NCBI GenBank assembly: GCA_937975725.1
Contig: CALJUL010000096.1
Location: forward strand, 1-17,383
Source of the DNA: an uncultured Pseudoxanthomonas sp.
GTDB taxonomy: Bacteria > Pseudomonadota > Gammaproteobacteria > Xanthomonadales > Xanthomonadaceae
Direction: 5' to 3'
DNA: 17,383 nucleotides
The notes below the pieces were generated by a model that was given only the letters and a program-made list of their open reading frames with translations, was not told where the DNA came from and did not search any database. A program made the translations under genes and the position numbers. This document shows positions 6,784 to 13,163 of the stretch, one piece after another; position 1 is the stretch's first letter, and every line of letters starts with the position of its first letter.

Positions 6784-7329
6784 ATGCCCCGCACGCCCGA
6801 CGACGACGACGATGCCGCGCTGTTCCGCGCCGCGATCGGCCCGGTGCGCCCGCTGGAAGAAGCGCCGGCGCCCCCGCGCAAGCCGCCGCCCCGCCCCGCC
6901 GCGCGCATGGCCGAGCGCGACGAGCAGGAGGCGCGCAGCGAATTCCGCCAGGGCCTGGACGTGCTGGATGCGCTGGCCGCCGGCGACGTGCTCAGCCACC
7001 GCCGCGACGCGCTGTCGCCGCGTGCGTTCCAGCGCCTGAAGCGCGGCCAGTTCTCGGTACAGGACGAACTGGATCTGCACGGCGCCACCGCCCTGCAGGC
7101 CGAAGGCATGCTGCGGCAGTTCCTCGCCGAAGCGCGCGACCACGAGCGGGGCTGCGTGCGGATCGTGCACGGCAAGGGCGGGCGCGGCCAGCGCGATGCG
7201 CCGGTGCTGAAGAACCTGGTCGACCGCCTGCTCAGGCAGCGCGCGGACGTGATGGCGTTCCACTCCGCTCCGCCCGCGCAGGGCGGCACCGGCGCGGTGC
7301 TGGTGCTGCTGGCGCACTCGCACCGCTGA
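6784..7329 (+). CDS. Smr-domain protein (SmrA/SmrB-like, probable nuclease)
   Basis: A 181-residue cytoplasmic protein with a disordered acidic and proline-rich N-terminus (DDDDDAALF, then PAPPRKPPPRP), a helical middle part, and a C-terminal Smr domain (about 94-177) with LDLHGATALQAE and VRIVHGKGGRG, the two signature motifs. Proteins of this shape include E. coli SmrB, an endonuclease acting on mRNA at collided ribosomes, and SmrA; motifs alone do not say which role applies here. The ATG at 6784 lacks a Shine-Dalgarno sequence and is preceded at close range by TAGTCT, so a leaderless transcript is possible; an in-frame TTG two codons upstream is less likely. It is a single-gene unit interrupting the truD-surE neighbourhood on the other strand. 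Confidence 0.9.
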   Translation: MPRTPDDDDDAALFRAAIGPVRPLEEAPAPPRKPPPRPAARMAERDEQEARSEFRQGLDVLDALAAGDVLSHRRDALSPRAFQRLKRGQFSVQDELDLHGATALQAEGMLRQFLAEARDHERGCVRIVHGKGGRGQRDAPVLKNLVDRLLRQRADVMAFHSAPPAQGGTGAVLVLLAHSHR

Positions 7330-7331
7330 AA

Positions 7332-7365
7332 CGCGAAAGCCTCCCGTTGCCGGGAGGCCCTCGCG
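7332..7365. terminator. bidirectional rho-independent-type hairpin between convergent genes
   Basis: GCCTCCC (7339-7345) pairs with GGGAGGC (7352-7358) around a six-base loop, and an outer CGCGA (7332-7336) pairs with TCGCG (7361-7365). It starts three bases after the Smr stop and ends 22 bases before the end of the opposing lipoprotein gene. The minus strand continues with TTTCG, so it should serve both directions. Confidence 0.7.
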
Positions 7366-7386
7366 TTCCCGCACCGGCGCGCGCGG

Positions 7387-7608
7387 CTACTGCTGGGCGG
7401 CGGCCTTGTCGGCCAGCTTGGGCGGATTGACCCAGGTCAGGTGGATGCCGCGGCGCTTGGCGATCCGCTCGACGTAGGCGATGTATTGCTGTTCGGCGGT
7501 CAGCGTCTGCTGCGGCGCGGGCGCCTTGGTCATCTCGTGGGTGCCGGCGCATCCTGCGAGCAACGCCAGCACGGACGATGCCAGGGCGATGTGGACGACG
7601 GCTTTCAT
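7387..7608 (-). CDS. Small lipoprotein of unknown function (73 aa)
   Basis: A 73-residue predicted lipoprotein: signal peptide MKAVVHIALASSVLALLAG with lipobox cysteine C20 (LLAGC), leaving about 54 mature residues. The mature part has a Thr/Pro-rich lead and a conserved-looking helix YIAYVERIAKRRGIHLTWVNPP; the mix of aromatic, basic and WVNPP residues suggests a specific fold or partner. A strong GGAGGA seven bases before the ATG and a good downstream hairpin support a real gene. I do not assign a function. It lies 148 bases after truD and converges on the Smr gene, so it may be read through from truD or use its own promoter (TATAAG at 7687-7692). Outer-membrane placement is inferred from the absence of Asp after C20. 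Confidence 0.83.
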   Translation of the reverse strand: MKAVVHIALASSVLALLAGCAGTHEMTKAPAPQQTLTAEQQYIAYVERIAKRRGIHLTWVNPPKLADKAAAQQ

Positions 7609-7686
7609 GGCGGTTCCTCCGGTGCCTGGTGACGGACGGAGCCGCACGGCGCGGGCGATCACCCCGCGCGGACGGCCCGATTCCGG

Positions 7687-7692
7687 CTTATA
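7687..7692 (-). promoter_or_regulatory. possible -10 (TATAAG) for the small lipoprotein gene
   Basis: The minus strand reads GGCGTATAAGCC in otherwise very GC-rich DNA, about 79 bases before the lipoprotein start and within the 148-base gap after truD. No clear -35 accompanies it. Confidence 0.3.
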
Positions 7693-7756
7693 CGCCGCCC
7701 GCCGCGGGCCACCAGTGCCCGGCGATGCTTTCCGACGAACGGCGCCGCGGCGCGCC

Positions 7757-8785
7757 TCACTGCACGTCGGCCACCTCGCCCAACTCGTGCAGCACGGCCG
7801 TGGCGTAGCTGCCGGGCGGCAGCGAGAACGCCAGCCGCAGGGCGTCGTCCGCCAGCCACTCCCAGGCCAGCGCTTCCGGACGCAGCCGGAGTGCACGACG
7901 CTCCTGGCGCAATCCTTCCTTTTCCAGCCCCTGCCGCAGCGCCGCGGCGGTTTCGCCTTCCAACGCCTGCGCTTCCAACCGGAGAGCTTCGCCCGTGGTG
8001 CGCGGCTCGCCGCTGCCCCACAGCGGGCCGGTGGGATGGATGTCGAAGTCCGCCAGCCGCTGCGCCAGCGCTTCGCTCCACGGTTCCGGGCCGAACACGC
8101 TGCGGCTGCCGGCCAGCATCCACACTTCGCCGTCCAGCCCGCGGTTCCAGCTACCGTCGGCCAGGCGCGCCGCCAGCACGCGGTTGAACAGTTCCGAGCG
8201 CGCGGCCGACAGCAGCAGCGAGCGCTGCTCGCGGCGGACGCGCTTGCCGGCGAACATCGCCAGCGCCGCGCCCACGTTGCCGCCGTCGCGGCCGAAGCGC
8301 TGCTCACCGAACCAGTTGGGCAGGCCGTGCCGCGCGATCGCGGCCAGCCGCACCTCGATGGCATCGCGCTCGCCCGCCACGCCGCGCAGCACCAGCACGA
8401 AGCGGTTGCCGGCGAGCGCGCCGCGCGGCAGCTTGCGCGAATGCCAGGCCGCTTCCAGCACGTCCAGGTCGTCCGACCGCAGCCCGGCCAGGTCGGGCGC
8501 GATCTTCTTCGGCAGGTGCACGCTGAAACGCTGCCGGGTCACGGCGTGGCGGTCCTTCAGCCCCGCATAGCCCACGCCCATCTCGGCGATGCCGGCCCAG
8601 GCGGCGATGCGCCTGGCCGCGAACGCGGTGTTCATGCCGCGCTTCTCGACGGTAAGCAGCAGGTGTTCGCCTTCGCCGCTCGCGGCGAAGCCCGGCAGTT
8701 CCTCGACGAAGAAATCCTCCGGCATGCTGCGGATGCGCGCCGACAGCACGGGCGCGCCGAACGCGCGCGGCAGGCCGTCGCTCAC
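7757..8785 (-). CDS. truD: tRNA pseudouridine(13) synthase TruD
   Basis: Forms pseudouridine at position 13 of tRNA. The 342-residue protein has the TruD catalytic motif AGLKDRHAVTRQRFS with nucleophile D78 (D80 in E. coli, from memory) and the second signature GNRFVLVLRGV. NWFGEQRFGRDGGNVGAAL marks the entry to the TRUD insertion domain. The N-terminal SMPEDFFVEELPGF is also typical. The start is GTG at 8785, whose codon overlaps the ispF stop as GTGA, implying translational coupling. Length and all core motifs are intact. ispF-truD-surE order matches E. coli, except that a lipoprotein gene and the opposite-strand Smr gene have been placed between truD and surE. Confidence 0.96.
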   Translation of the reverse strand: MSDGLPRAFGAPVLSARIRSMPEDFFVEELPGFAASGEGEHLLLTVEKRGMNTAFAARRIAAWAGIAEMGVGYAGLKDRHAVTRQRFSVHLPKKIAPDLAGLRSDDLDVLEAAWHSRKLPRGALAGNRFVLVLRGVAGERDAIEVRLAAIARHGLPNWFGEQRFGRDGGNVGAALAMFAGKRVRREQRSLLLSAARSELFNRVLAARLADGSWNRGLDGEVWMLAGSRSVFGPEPWSEALAQRLADFDIHPTGPLWGSGEPRTTGEALRLEAQALEGETAAALRQGLEKEGLRQERRALRLRPEALAWEWLADDALRLAFSLPPGSYATAVLHELGEVADVQ

Positions 8786-9282
8786 GCCTTCACCAGCAGC
8801 ACCACCGCCTGCGCCGCGATGCCTTCGCCGCGGCCGGTGAAGCCCAGCTTCTCGCTGGTGGTGGCCTTGATGCTGACCGCATCCACGTCGATGCCCAGGT
8901 CCCCGGCCACGCAGGCGCGCATGGCGTCAGCATGCGGCCCGACCTTGGGCCGCTCGCAGACCACGGTGACGTCGGCGTTGCCGACGCGCCAGCCGCGCTC
9001 GCCGATCAGCGCATTGCATTGACGCACGAAGGCGCGGCTGTCCGCGCCCTTCCAGCGGTCGTCCGAGGGTGGGAAATGCCGGCCGATGTCGCCCAGCGCC
9101 AGCGCGCCGAGCATGGCGTCGCACAGCGCATGCAGCACCACGTCGCCGTCGCTGTGCGCCAGCACGCCGCGCTCGTGCGGCACGCGTACACCGCCCAACA
9201 TCACGTGGTCGCCGTCGCCGAAAGCGTGGACGTCGAAACCTTGGCCGATGCGGACGGCGGGGGGAACGGAGGAAGTGGGCAT
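8782..9282 (-). CDS. ispF: 2-C-methyl-D-erythritol 2,4-cyclodiphosphate synthase IspF
   Basis: MEP-pathway enzyme that cyclises CDP-methylerythritol 2-phosphate to MEcPP with release of CMP. The 166-residue protein shows RIGQGFDVHAFG with zinc ligands D17 and H19, LAHSDGDVVLHALCDAMLGA with H43 and the third zinc ligand H51, DIGRHFPPSD, and the C-terminal KATTSEKLGFTGRGEGIAAQA. It is about seven residues longer than E. coli IspF, all at the N-terminus, where no nearer start codon exists. No strong ribosome-binding site precedes the ATG. In E. coli ispD and ispF are nearly fused, whereas here 110 bases with a paired repeat separate them. The stop overlaps truD. Confidence 0.97.
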   Translation of the reverse strand: MPTSSVPPAVRIGQGFDVHAFGDGDHVMLGGVRVPHERGVLAHSDGDVVLHALCDAMLGALALGDIGRHFPPSDDRWKGADSRAFVRQCNALIGERGWRVGNADVTVVCERPKVGPHADAMRACVAGDLGIDVDAVSIKATTSEKLGFTGRGEGIAAQAVVLLVKA

Positions 9283-9296
9283 GGGTCAGGAGGAAA

Positions 9297-9423
9297 GCGG
9301 GAACGAAGAATAGAAAACCGGGAATGCGGAGTACCGGAGCGACGTTGCGTCTTCGGCATGCGGGGGAAGCGTCCAGGACAGTACGGCAACCTTCATTCCC
9401 GGTTCCCGGCTCCCCGTTCCCGC
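9297..9423. repeat. imperfect 30-base inverted repeat between ispF and ispD, reaching into ispD
   Basis: Left arm 9297-9326 (starting GCGGGAACG, ending ACCGGGAATG) and right arm 9394-9423 are inverted copies with about 23 of 30 positions identical, separated by 67 bases. The arms are built of GGGAA-type units. Such GGGAAT-rich intergenic units are, as I recall, common in Xanthomonadaceae, but I could not test copy number. The right arm encodes the last residues of IspD (RERGAGNRE) and overlaps its stop. The left arm reads TATTCT (9307-9312) on the minus strand, 25 bases before ispF, which could act as a -10. Confidence 0.7.
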
Positions 9424-10106
9424 TTCTGCAGCTCGAACTCGAACCGCTCCAGGTCCGCGCGCGTGGTGATCTTGAAATTGCTCTCGGCGCCCTCGATCAG
9501 CAGCGGCCGCAGGCCCAGGCGCTCCATCGCCATCGCCTCGTCGGTGACTTCCACGCCGTCGGCGGTGGCGGCTTCCAGCGCACGGGTCAGTTGCAGGCGC
9601 CGGAACAGTTGCGGCGTGAACGCGCGCCACAGCCGCGCGCGCGGCTCGGTGCCGTCGATGCCGCCGTCATCGCCGGCGCGCTTCAGCGTGTCGCGCACCG
9701 GCGCGGCCAGGATGGCGCCCACCGGATCGTTGCGCCCGCGCTCCAGCAGTTGCGACAGATCCTCGCGCGACAGGTTCGGCCGCGCGGCGTCGTGCACCAG
9801 CACGAAATCGTCCACGCGCACCTCGTCCGGCAGGGCGCGCAGCCCCGCCAGCACCGAGGCCGCGCGGGTCGCGCCGCCGGTGCAGGTGCGCAGCGGGCGG
9901 CCATCGAACTCGGTCCAGCCAAGCCAGTCGGCATCGTCCACGGCGACCGGCACCACCGCGCCCTGCACTGCCTCGTGCGCGAACAGCGCAGCGAAGGTGT
10001 GCGCGATCACCGGACGCCCCGCGACCTGCAGGTACTGCTTCGGCAGTTCGCCGCCGAAGCGCGTGCCGCGGCCCGCGGCGGGAACCACCGCCCAGACGCC
10101 GGACAT
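9393..10106 (-). CDS. ispD: 2-C-methyl-D-erythritol 4-phosphate cytidylyltransferase IspD
   Basis: MEP-pathway enzyme that joins CTP and 2-C-methyl-D-erythritol 4-phosphate to give CDP-methylerythritol. The 237-residue protein opens with the nucleotide-binding loop VPAAGRGTRFGGELPKQYLQV (about 7-27), followed by the cytidine/Mg site VLVHDAARPNLS, the APVRDTLKR segment, and the late signature VTDEAMAMERLG. The start ATG at 10106 overlaps the ftsB stop by one base (TGATG). The C-terminal tail after EFELQK is charged, unlike the rest, and is encoded by the right arm of an inverted repeat, so the native end was probably replaced or extended by repeat insertion. Catalytic parts are unaffected. CTP for this reaction is made by PyrG, encoded upstream. 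Confidence 0.96.
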   Translation of the reverse strand: MSGVWAVVPAAGRGTRFGGELPKQYLQVAGRPVIAHTFAALFAHEAVQGAVVPVAVDDADWLGWTEFDGRPLRTCTGGATRAASVLAGLRALPDEVRVDDFVLVHDAARPNLSREDLSQLLERGRNDPVGAILAAPVRDTLKRAGDDGGIDGTEPRARLWRAFTPQLFRRLQLTRALEAATADGVEVTDEAMAMERLGLRPLLIEGAESNFKITTRADLERFEFELQKRERGAGNRE

Positions 10107-10441
10107 CAGGGCGCCGGTTCCGTGGCCGGCCCGGACGCGGCGGCGGCCGGCGCCGCCGGCACCGGTTCCACCACGCGGTAGAACTTCTCGCCCGGCTTGA
10201 TCATGCCCAGCTCGCTGCGCGCACGCTCCTCCACCGCCGATTCGCCGGACTTGAGGTCCTCGACTTCGGCGGCCAGGGCGTCGTTGCGCTCCTGCAGGCC
10301 GGCGTTCTCGCGCTTCTGCGCCTGGACCTGCGCCTCCAGCGCGACCACCTGGCCGGAACTGCCCACGCCGAACCAGAACCGGTACTGCAGCCAACCCAGC
10401 AGCAGCACCAGGACCAGCAGCAGCCAGCGCACTGCGCGCAT
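10106..10441 (-). CDS. ftsB: Cell division protein FtsB
   Basis: Small bitopic inner-membrane protein of the FtsQ-FtsL-FtsB divisome subcomplex. The 111 residues show the expected layout: short cytoplasmic lead (MRAVR), a membrane helix about 6-20 (WLLLVLVLLLGWLQY), a periplasmic coiled coil (VALEAQVQAQKRENAGLQERNDAL and onward, about 33-75), then ARSELGMIKPGEKFYRVV, the typical motif for FtsQ contact. An Ala/Pro-rich tail of about 18 residues extends past the conserved part. It starts three bases after the eno stop and ends overlapping ispD, so it belongs to the same transcript. eno-ftsB-ispD-ispF order is widespread in gammaproteobacteria and betaproteobacteria. Confidence 0.95.
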   Translation of the reverse strand: MRAVRWLLLVLVLLLGWLQYRFWFGVGSSGQVVALEAQVQAQKRENAGLQERNDALAAEVEDLKSGESAVEERARSELGMIKPGEKFYRVVEPVPAAPAAAASGPATEPAP

Positions 10442-10444
10442 CGC

Positions 10445-11737
10445 TTACTTCTTCAGCGACACGAAGGCGTTGCGGCCGGCATAGCGGGCCTTGCCGCCCA
10501 GCGCTTCCTCGATGCGCAGCAACTGGTTGTACTTGGCCACGCGGTCGCTGCGGCACAGCGAGCCGGTCTTGATCTGCGTCGCCGTGGTGGCCACGGCGAT
10601 GTCGGCGATGGTGGTGTCCTCGGTCTCGCCGGAGCGGTGCGAGACGATGGCCGCGTAGTTGGCGTGGTGCGCCATAGCGATGGCCTCCAGCGTCTCGCTG
10701 AGCGTACCGATCTGGTTGACCTTGATCAGGATGGCGTTGGCGGTGCCGGACTCGATGCCTTCCTTGAGGATCTTCGGGTTGGTGACGAACAGGTCGTCGC
10801 CCACCAGTTGCACCTTGCCGCCGATGCGGTCGGTCAGCAGCTTCCAGCCGGCCCAGTCGTCCTCGGCCAGGCCGTCCTCAATGGTGATGATGGGGTACTG
10901 CGCCGCCCAGTCGGCCAGGAAGTCGACGAACTGCTCGCTGGTCAGGCGCTTGTTCTCGCCCACCAGGTGGTACTTGCCGTTGTCGTAGAACTCGCTGGAG
11001 GCCACGTCCAGGCCCAGCAGCACGTCCTCGCCGGCGGTGTAGCCGGCCTTGCCGATGGCTTCCAGGATGGTGTCCAGCGCTTCCACGTTGCTGCGGAAGT
11101 CCGGGGCGAAGCCGCCCTCGTCGCCCACCGCCGTGCTCAGGCCGTGGCCCTTCAGCACCGACTTGAGCGAATGGAAGATCTCGGTGCCGGCGCGCAGCGC
11201 CTCGGCGAAGGAGTCGAAGCCCACCGGCAGCACCATGAACTCCTGGAAGTCCACGTTGTTGTCAGCGTGCGCGCCGCCGTTGATGATGTTCATCATCGGC
11301 ACCGGCAGCGACACGTCCGATTCGGCGATGTCGGACAGATACTGCCACAGCGGCTGCTTCTTCGACGCGGCCATCGCGTGCGCGTTGGCCAGCGACACGC
11401 CCAGCAGCGCGTTGGCGCCCAGGCGGCCCTTGTTCTCGGTGCCGTCCAGGTCGATCAGGCGGCGGTCCAGTCCTTCCTGGTCGGCGCCGTCGAAGCCGTG
11501 CAGCGCGTTGGCGATGGGGCCATTGACGTTCTCCACCGCCTTGCGCACGCCCTTGCCCAGGTAACGGGTCTTGTCGCCGTCACGCAGCTCCACGGCTTCC
11601 TTGGTGCCGGTGGACGCGCCGGACGGCACCATGGCGCGGCCGAAGGAACCGTCGGCCAGCGTGACTTCGGCTTCGAGGGTGGGATTGCCGCGGGAGTCGA
11701 GGATTTCGCGGGCGTGGATCTTGGCGATGGTGGTCAT
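10445..11737 (-). CDS. eno: Enolase (phosphopyruvate hydratase)
   Basis: Glycolytic enzyme converting 2-phosphoglycerate to phosphoenolpyruvate; in some bacteria also a degradosome component. The 430-residue protein begins MTTIAKIHAREILDSRGNPT and holds SGASTGTKEAVELRDGD, the loop MMNIINGGAHADNNVDFQEF, VGDEGGFAPD (acid catalyst region), LGLDVASSEFYD and TIEDGLAEDDW (Mg ligands), and the signature LIKVNQIGTLSETLEA followed by SHRSGETEDTT. Length is normal. The open frame continues upstream, but the extra part belongs to another gene in a different frame, and the ATG at 11737 matches the family start. That ATG overlaps the stop of the upstream unknown gene as ATGA, with no good Shine-Dalgarno sequence, suggesting coupled translation. 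ftsB follows after three bases. Confidence 0.98.
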   Translation of the reverse strand: MTTIAKIHAREILDSRGNPTLEAEVTLADGSFGRAMVPSGASTGTKEAVELRDGDKTRYLGKGVRKAVENVNGPIANALHGFDGADQEGLDRRLIDLDGTENKGRLGANALLGVSLANAHAMAASKKQPLWQYLSDIAESDVSLPVPMMNIINGGAHADNNVDFQEFMVLPVGFDSFAEALRAGTEIFHSLKSVLKGHGLSTAVGDEGGFAPDFRSNVEALDTILEAIGKAGYTAGEDVLLGLDVASSEFYDNGKYHLVGENKRLTSEQFVDFLADWAAQYPIITIEDGLAEDDWAGWKLLTDRIGGKVQLVGDDLFVTNPKILKEGIESGTANAILIKVNQIGTLSETLEAIAMAHHANYAAIVSHRSGETEDTTIADIAVATTATQIKTGSLCRSDRVAKYNQLLRIEEALGGKARYAGRNAFVSLKK

Positions 11738-12243
11738 GGTGTCGGAGTCGTCGTCTGTTGGTTGATCTTCTGTTTCAGTTCCTGCAGTCCGGGCTCCTCT
11801 TCGCCCGGCCGGCGATAGGGTCCCAGCGGGAAACTGCCTGAAAACATGCCGACCCACCGGTATTCCGGGCGCCGCGCATCGTGCTTGACGAAAAATACAT
11901 AATCCCAGCCCGGCATCAAGCCCAGGCTGCAATTGCCGAGACCGAAAGGCAGGTCGTCGACCACACCCTTCGCCGGCGGCGCCCCTTTCAGGACTTCGAT
12001 CAGCGTGTAGCGTCCCTCGACGCCCTGCATTTCGAACAGGTCGTCCTCGTTGAGGTCCGCGCCCGGCTCGACCGGCAGCGTCTTCTCGGCGGCGGAATCG
12101 AGGTGCGCGACGAATATCTCATCGGCGTCGGTGATGGACGCTTCCAGCGTGGGCGGGCCGCCCACCCGGCTGCATGCCGCGCTCTGACCGGCCACGCCCA
12201 GCAGACCGAAGCCGCAGAGGATGGCGATCGCGCGGAAGATCAA
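11734..12243 (-). CDS. Exported protein of unknown function between kdsA and eno (169 aa, TTG start)
   Basis: I do not recognise this protein with certainty. It has a hydrophobic leader (MIFRAIAILCGFGLLGVAG) and a likely cleavage just before or near C24 in QSAACSRVGGPP. The mature part has two cysteines (C24 in ACSRV, and one in GNCSLG near 125). The pattern of an early Cys, then DEIFVAHLDSA, YTLIEVLKGAPP, GNCSLGLMPGWDYVFFVKHD and WVGMFSGSFPLG faintly recalls bacterial NTR/TIMP-like domains, a tentative comparison. The start is inferred: no ATG or GTG fits, while TTG at 12243 has GGAG eight bases upstream and overlaps the kdsA stop as TTGA. Its own stop overlaps the eno ATG. Codon use resembles its neighbours except for a slightly less GC-rich third position in places. 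The tail QQTTTPTP is probably disordered. Confidence 0.78.
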   Translation of the reverse strand: MIFRAIAILCGFGLLGVAGQSAACSRVGGPPTLEASITDADEIFVAHLDSAAEKTLPVEPGADLNEDDLFEMQGVEGRYTLIEVLKGAPPAKGVVDDLPFGLGNCSLGLMPGWDYVFFVKHDARRPEYRWVGMFSGSFPLGPYRRPGEEEPGLQELKQKINQQTTTPTP

Positions 12244-13073
12244 GCCTGCGACTCCAGAAAACCGTGCTTCTTGGTGATCGCATCCAGCGCCAGCAAGGTC
12301 TCCAGCAGCGCTTCCATCTTGTCCAGCGGCCAGGCATTCGGCCCATCGGACAGAGCCTTGGACGGGTCCGGATGCGTTTCGGCGAACAGGCCGGCCACGC
12401 CCACGGCCACCGCCGCGCGCGCCAGCACCGGCACGAACTCGCGCTGGCCGCCGGAGCTGCTGCCCTGCCCGCCCGGCAACTGCACCGAATGGGTGGCGTC
12501 GAACACCACCGGGCAGCCGGTGTCGCGCATCACGCTGAGGCTGCGCATGTCGCTGACCAGGTTGTTGTAGCCGAAGCTGGCGCCGCGCTCGCAGACCATG
12601 ATGGCGTCGTTGCCGGTGGACCTGGCCTTCTCCACCACCGGCTTCATGTCCCACGGCGACAGGAACTGGCCCTTCTTGATGTTGACCGGCCGGCCGGCCG
12701 AGCAGACCTTGCGGATGAAATCGGTCTGCCGCACCAAGAAGGCCGGCGTCTGCAGCACGTCCACTACCGCGGCCACTTCGTCCATCGGGGTGTATTCGTG
12801 CACGTCGGTCAGCACCGGCACGCCGACCTGCCGCTTCACCGCGTCCAGCACCTTCAGGCCCTCTTCCATGCCGGGGCCGCGGAAGCTGGTGCCGGAGGTG
12901 CGGTTGGCCTTGTCGAAGCTGGACTTGAAGATGAAGTTCATCCCCAGCCTGCCGGTGATCTCCTTCAGCCGGCCGGCGACGTCGATCTGCAACTGCATCG
13001 ACTCGATCACGCAGGGGCCGGCGATCAGGAACAGGGGCTGGTCCAGGCCGACCTCGAATCCGCAGAGTTTCAT
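12240..13073 (-). CDS. kdsA: 3-deoxy-8-phosphooctulonate synthase (Kdo-8-phosphate synthase), metal-dependent type
   Basis: Condenses phosphoenolpyruvate with arabinose 5-phosphate to Kdo-8-phosphate, committing carbon to the lipopolysaccharide inner core. The 277-residue protein has FLIAGPCVIES, KSSFDKANRTS, SFRGPGMEEGL, LTDVHE, FDATHSVQ, and ETHPDPSKALSDGPNA. The four metal ligands of the Aquifex-type enzyme are all present: C21, H195, E232 and D243. E. coli KdsA has Asn at the C21 position and needs no metal, so this is the metal-dependent class. The ATG has GAGGA ten bases upstream. It lies between pyrG (CTP for Kdo activation) and eno (source of phosphoenolpyruvate), which makes metabolic sense. 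Its stop overlaps the TTG of the next gene. Confidence 0.97.
   Translation of the reverse strand: MKLCGFEVGLDQPLFLIAGPCVIESMQLQIDVAGRLKEITGRLGMNFIFKSSFDKANRTSGTSFRGPGMEEGLKVLDAVKRQVGVPVLTDVHEYTPMDEVAAVVDVLQTPAFLVRQTDFIRKVCSAGRPVNIKKGQFLSPWDMKPVVEKARSTGNDAIMVCERGASFGYNNLVSDMRSLSVMRDTGCPVVFDATHSVQLPGGQGSSSGGQREFVPVLARAAVAVGVAGLFAETHPDPSKALSDGPNAWPLDKMEALLETLLALDAITKKHGFLESQA
12252..12255 (-). promoter_or_regulatory. ribosome-binding site (GGAG) supporting the TTG start of the kdsA-eno intervening gene
   Basis: GGAG lies eight bases ahead of TTG at 12243, inside the 3' end of kdsA. No ATG or GTG lies nearby in the same frame, so this site decides the start. Confidence 0.5.
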
Positions 13074-13095
13074 TGCAGCCGATTCCTCAATGTGT

Positions 13096-13153
13096 AGGAG
13101 GGGCTTCAGCCCCGACCGGGATCAGGAAGAGCATCGGGGCTGAAGCCCCTCCT
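13096..13153. repeat. perfect 20-base inverted repeat (REP-like) between pyrG and kdsA
   Basis: AGGAGGGGCTTCAGCCCCGA (13096-13115) and its exact reverse complement (13134-13153) flank an 18-base spacer. Each arm also contains GGGGCT-TC-AGCCCC, able to fold on itself. The arms resemble the GTAGGAGCGGCTTCAGCCGCGA-type intergenic repeats I recall from Xanthomonadaceae genomes. It starts 10 bases past the pyrG stop, so it may act as a terminator or a messenger-stabilising structure between pyrG and kdsA. No transposase is nearby. Confidence 0.8.
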
Positions 13154-13163
13154 GCGGATCCCA

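Noticed and set aside
7481..9022. 513-codon plus-strand open frame across the lipoprotein, truD and ispF
   Set aside because: It runs antisense through three well-supported genes and their gap; low-complexity Arg/Gln/Ala product without domains.
9297..9423. CRISPR-like repeat pair or insertion-sequence ends
   Set aside because: Only two arms in inverted orientation, a 67-base interior too short for a transposase, and no further repeats.
10445..11932. Enolase with a 65-residue N-terminal extension
   Set aside because: The extension is the out-of-frame reading of the upstream exported-protein gene; the ATG at 11737 gives the universal enolase N-terminus.
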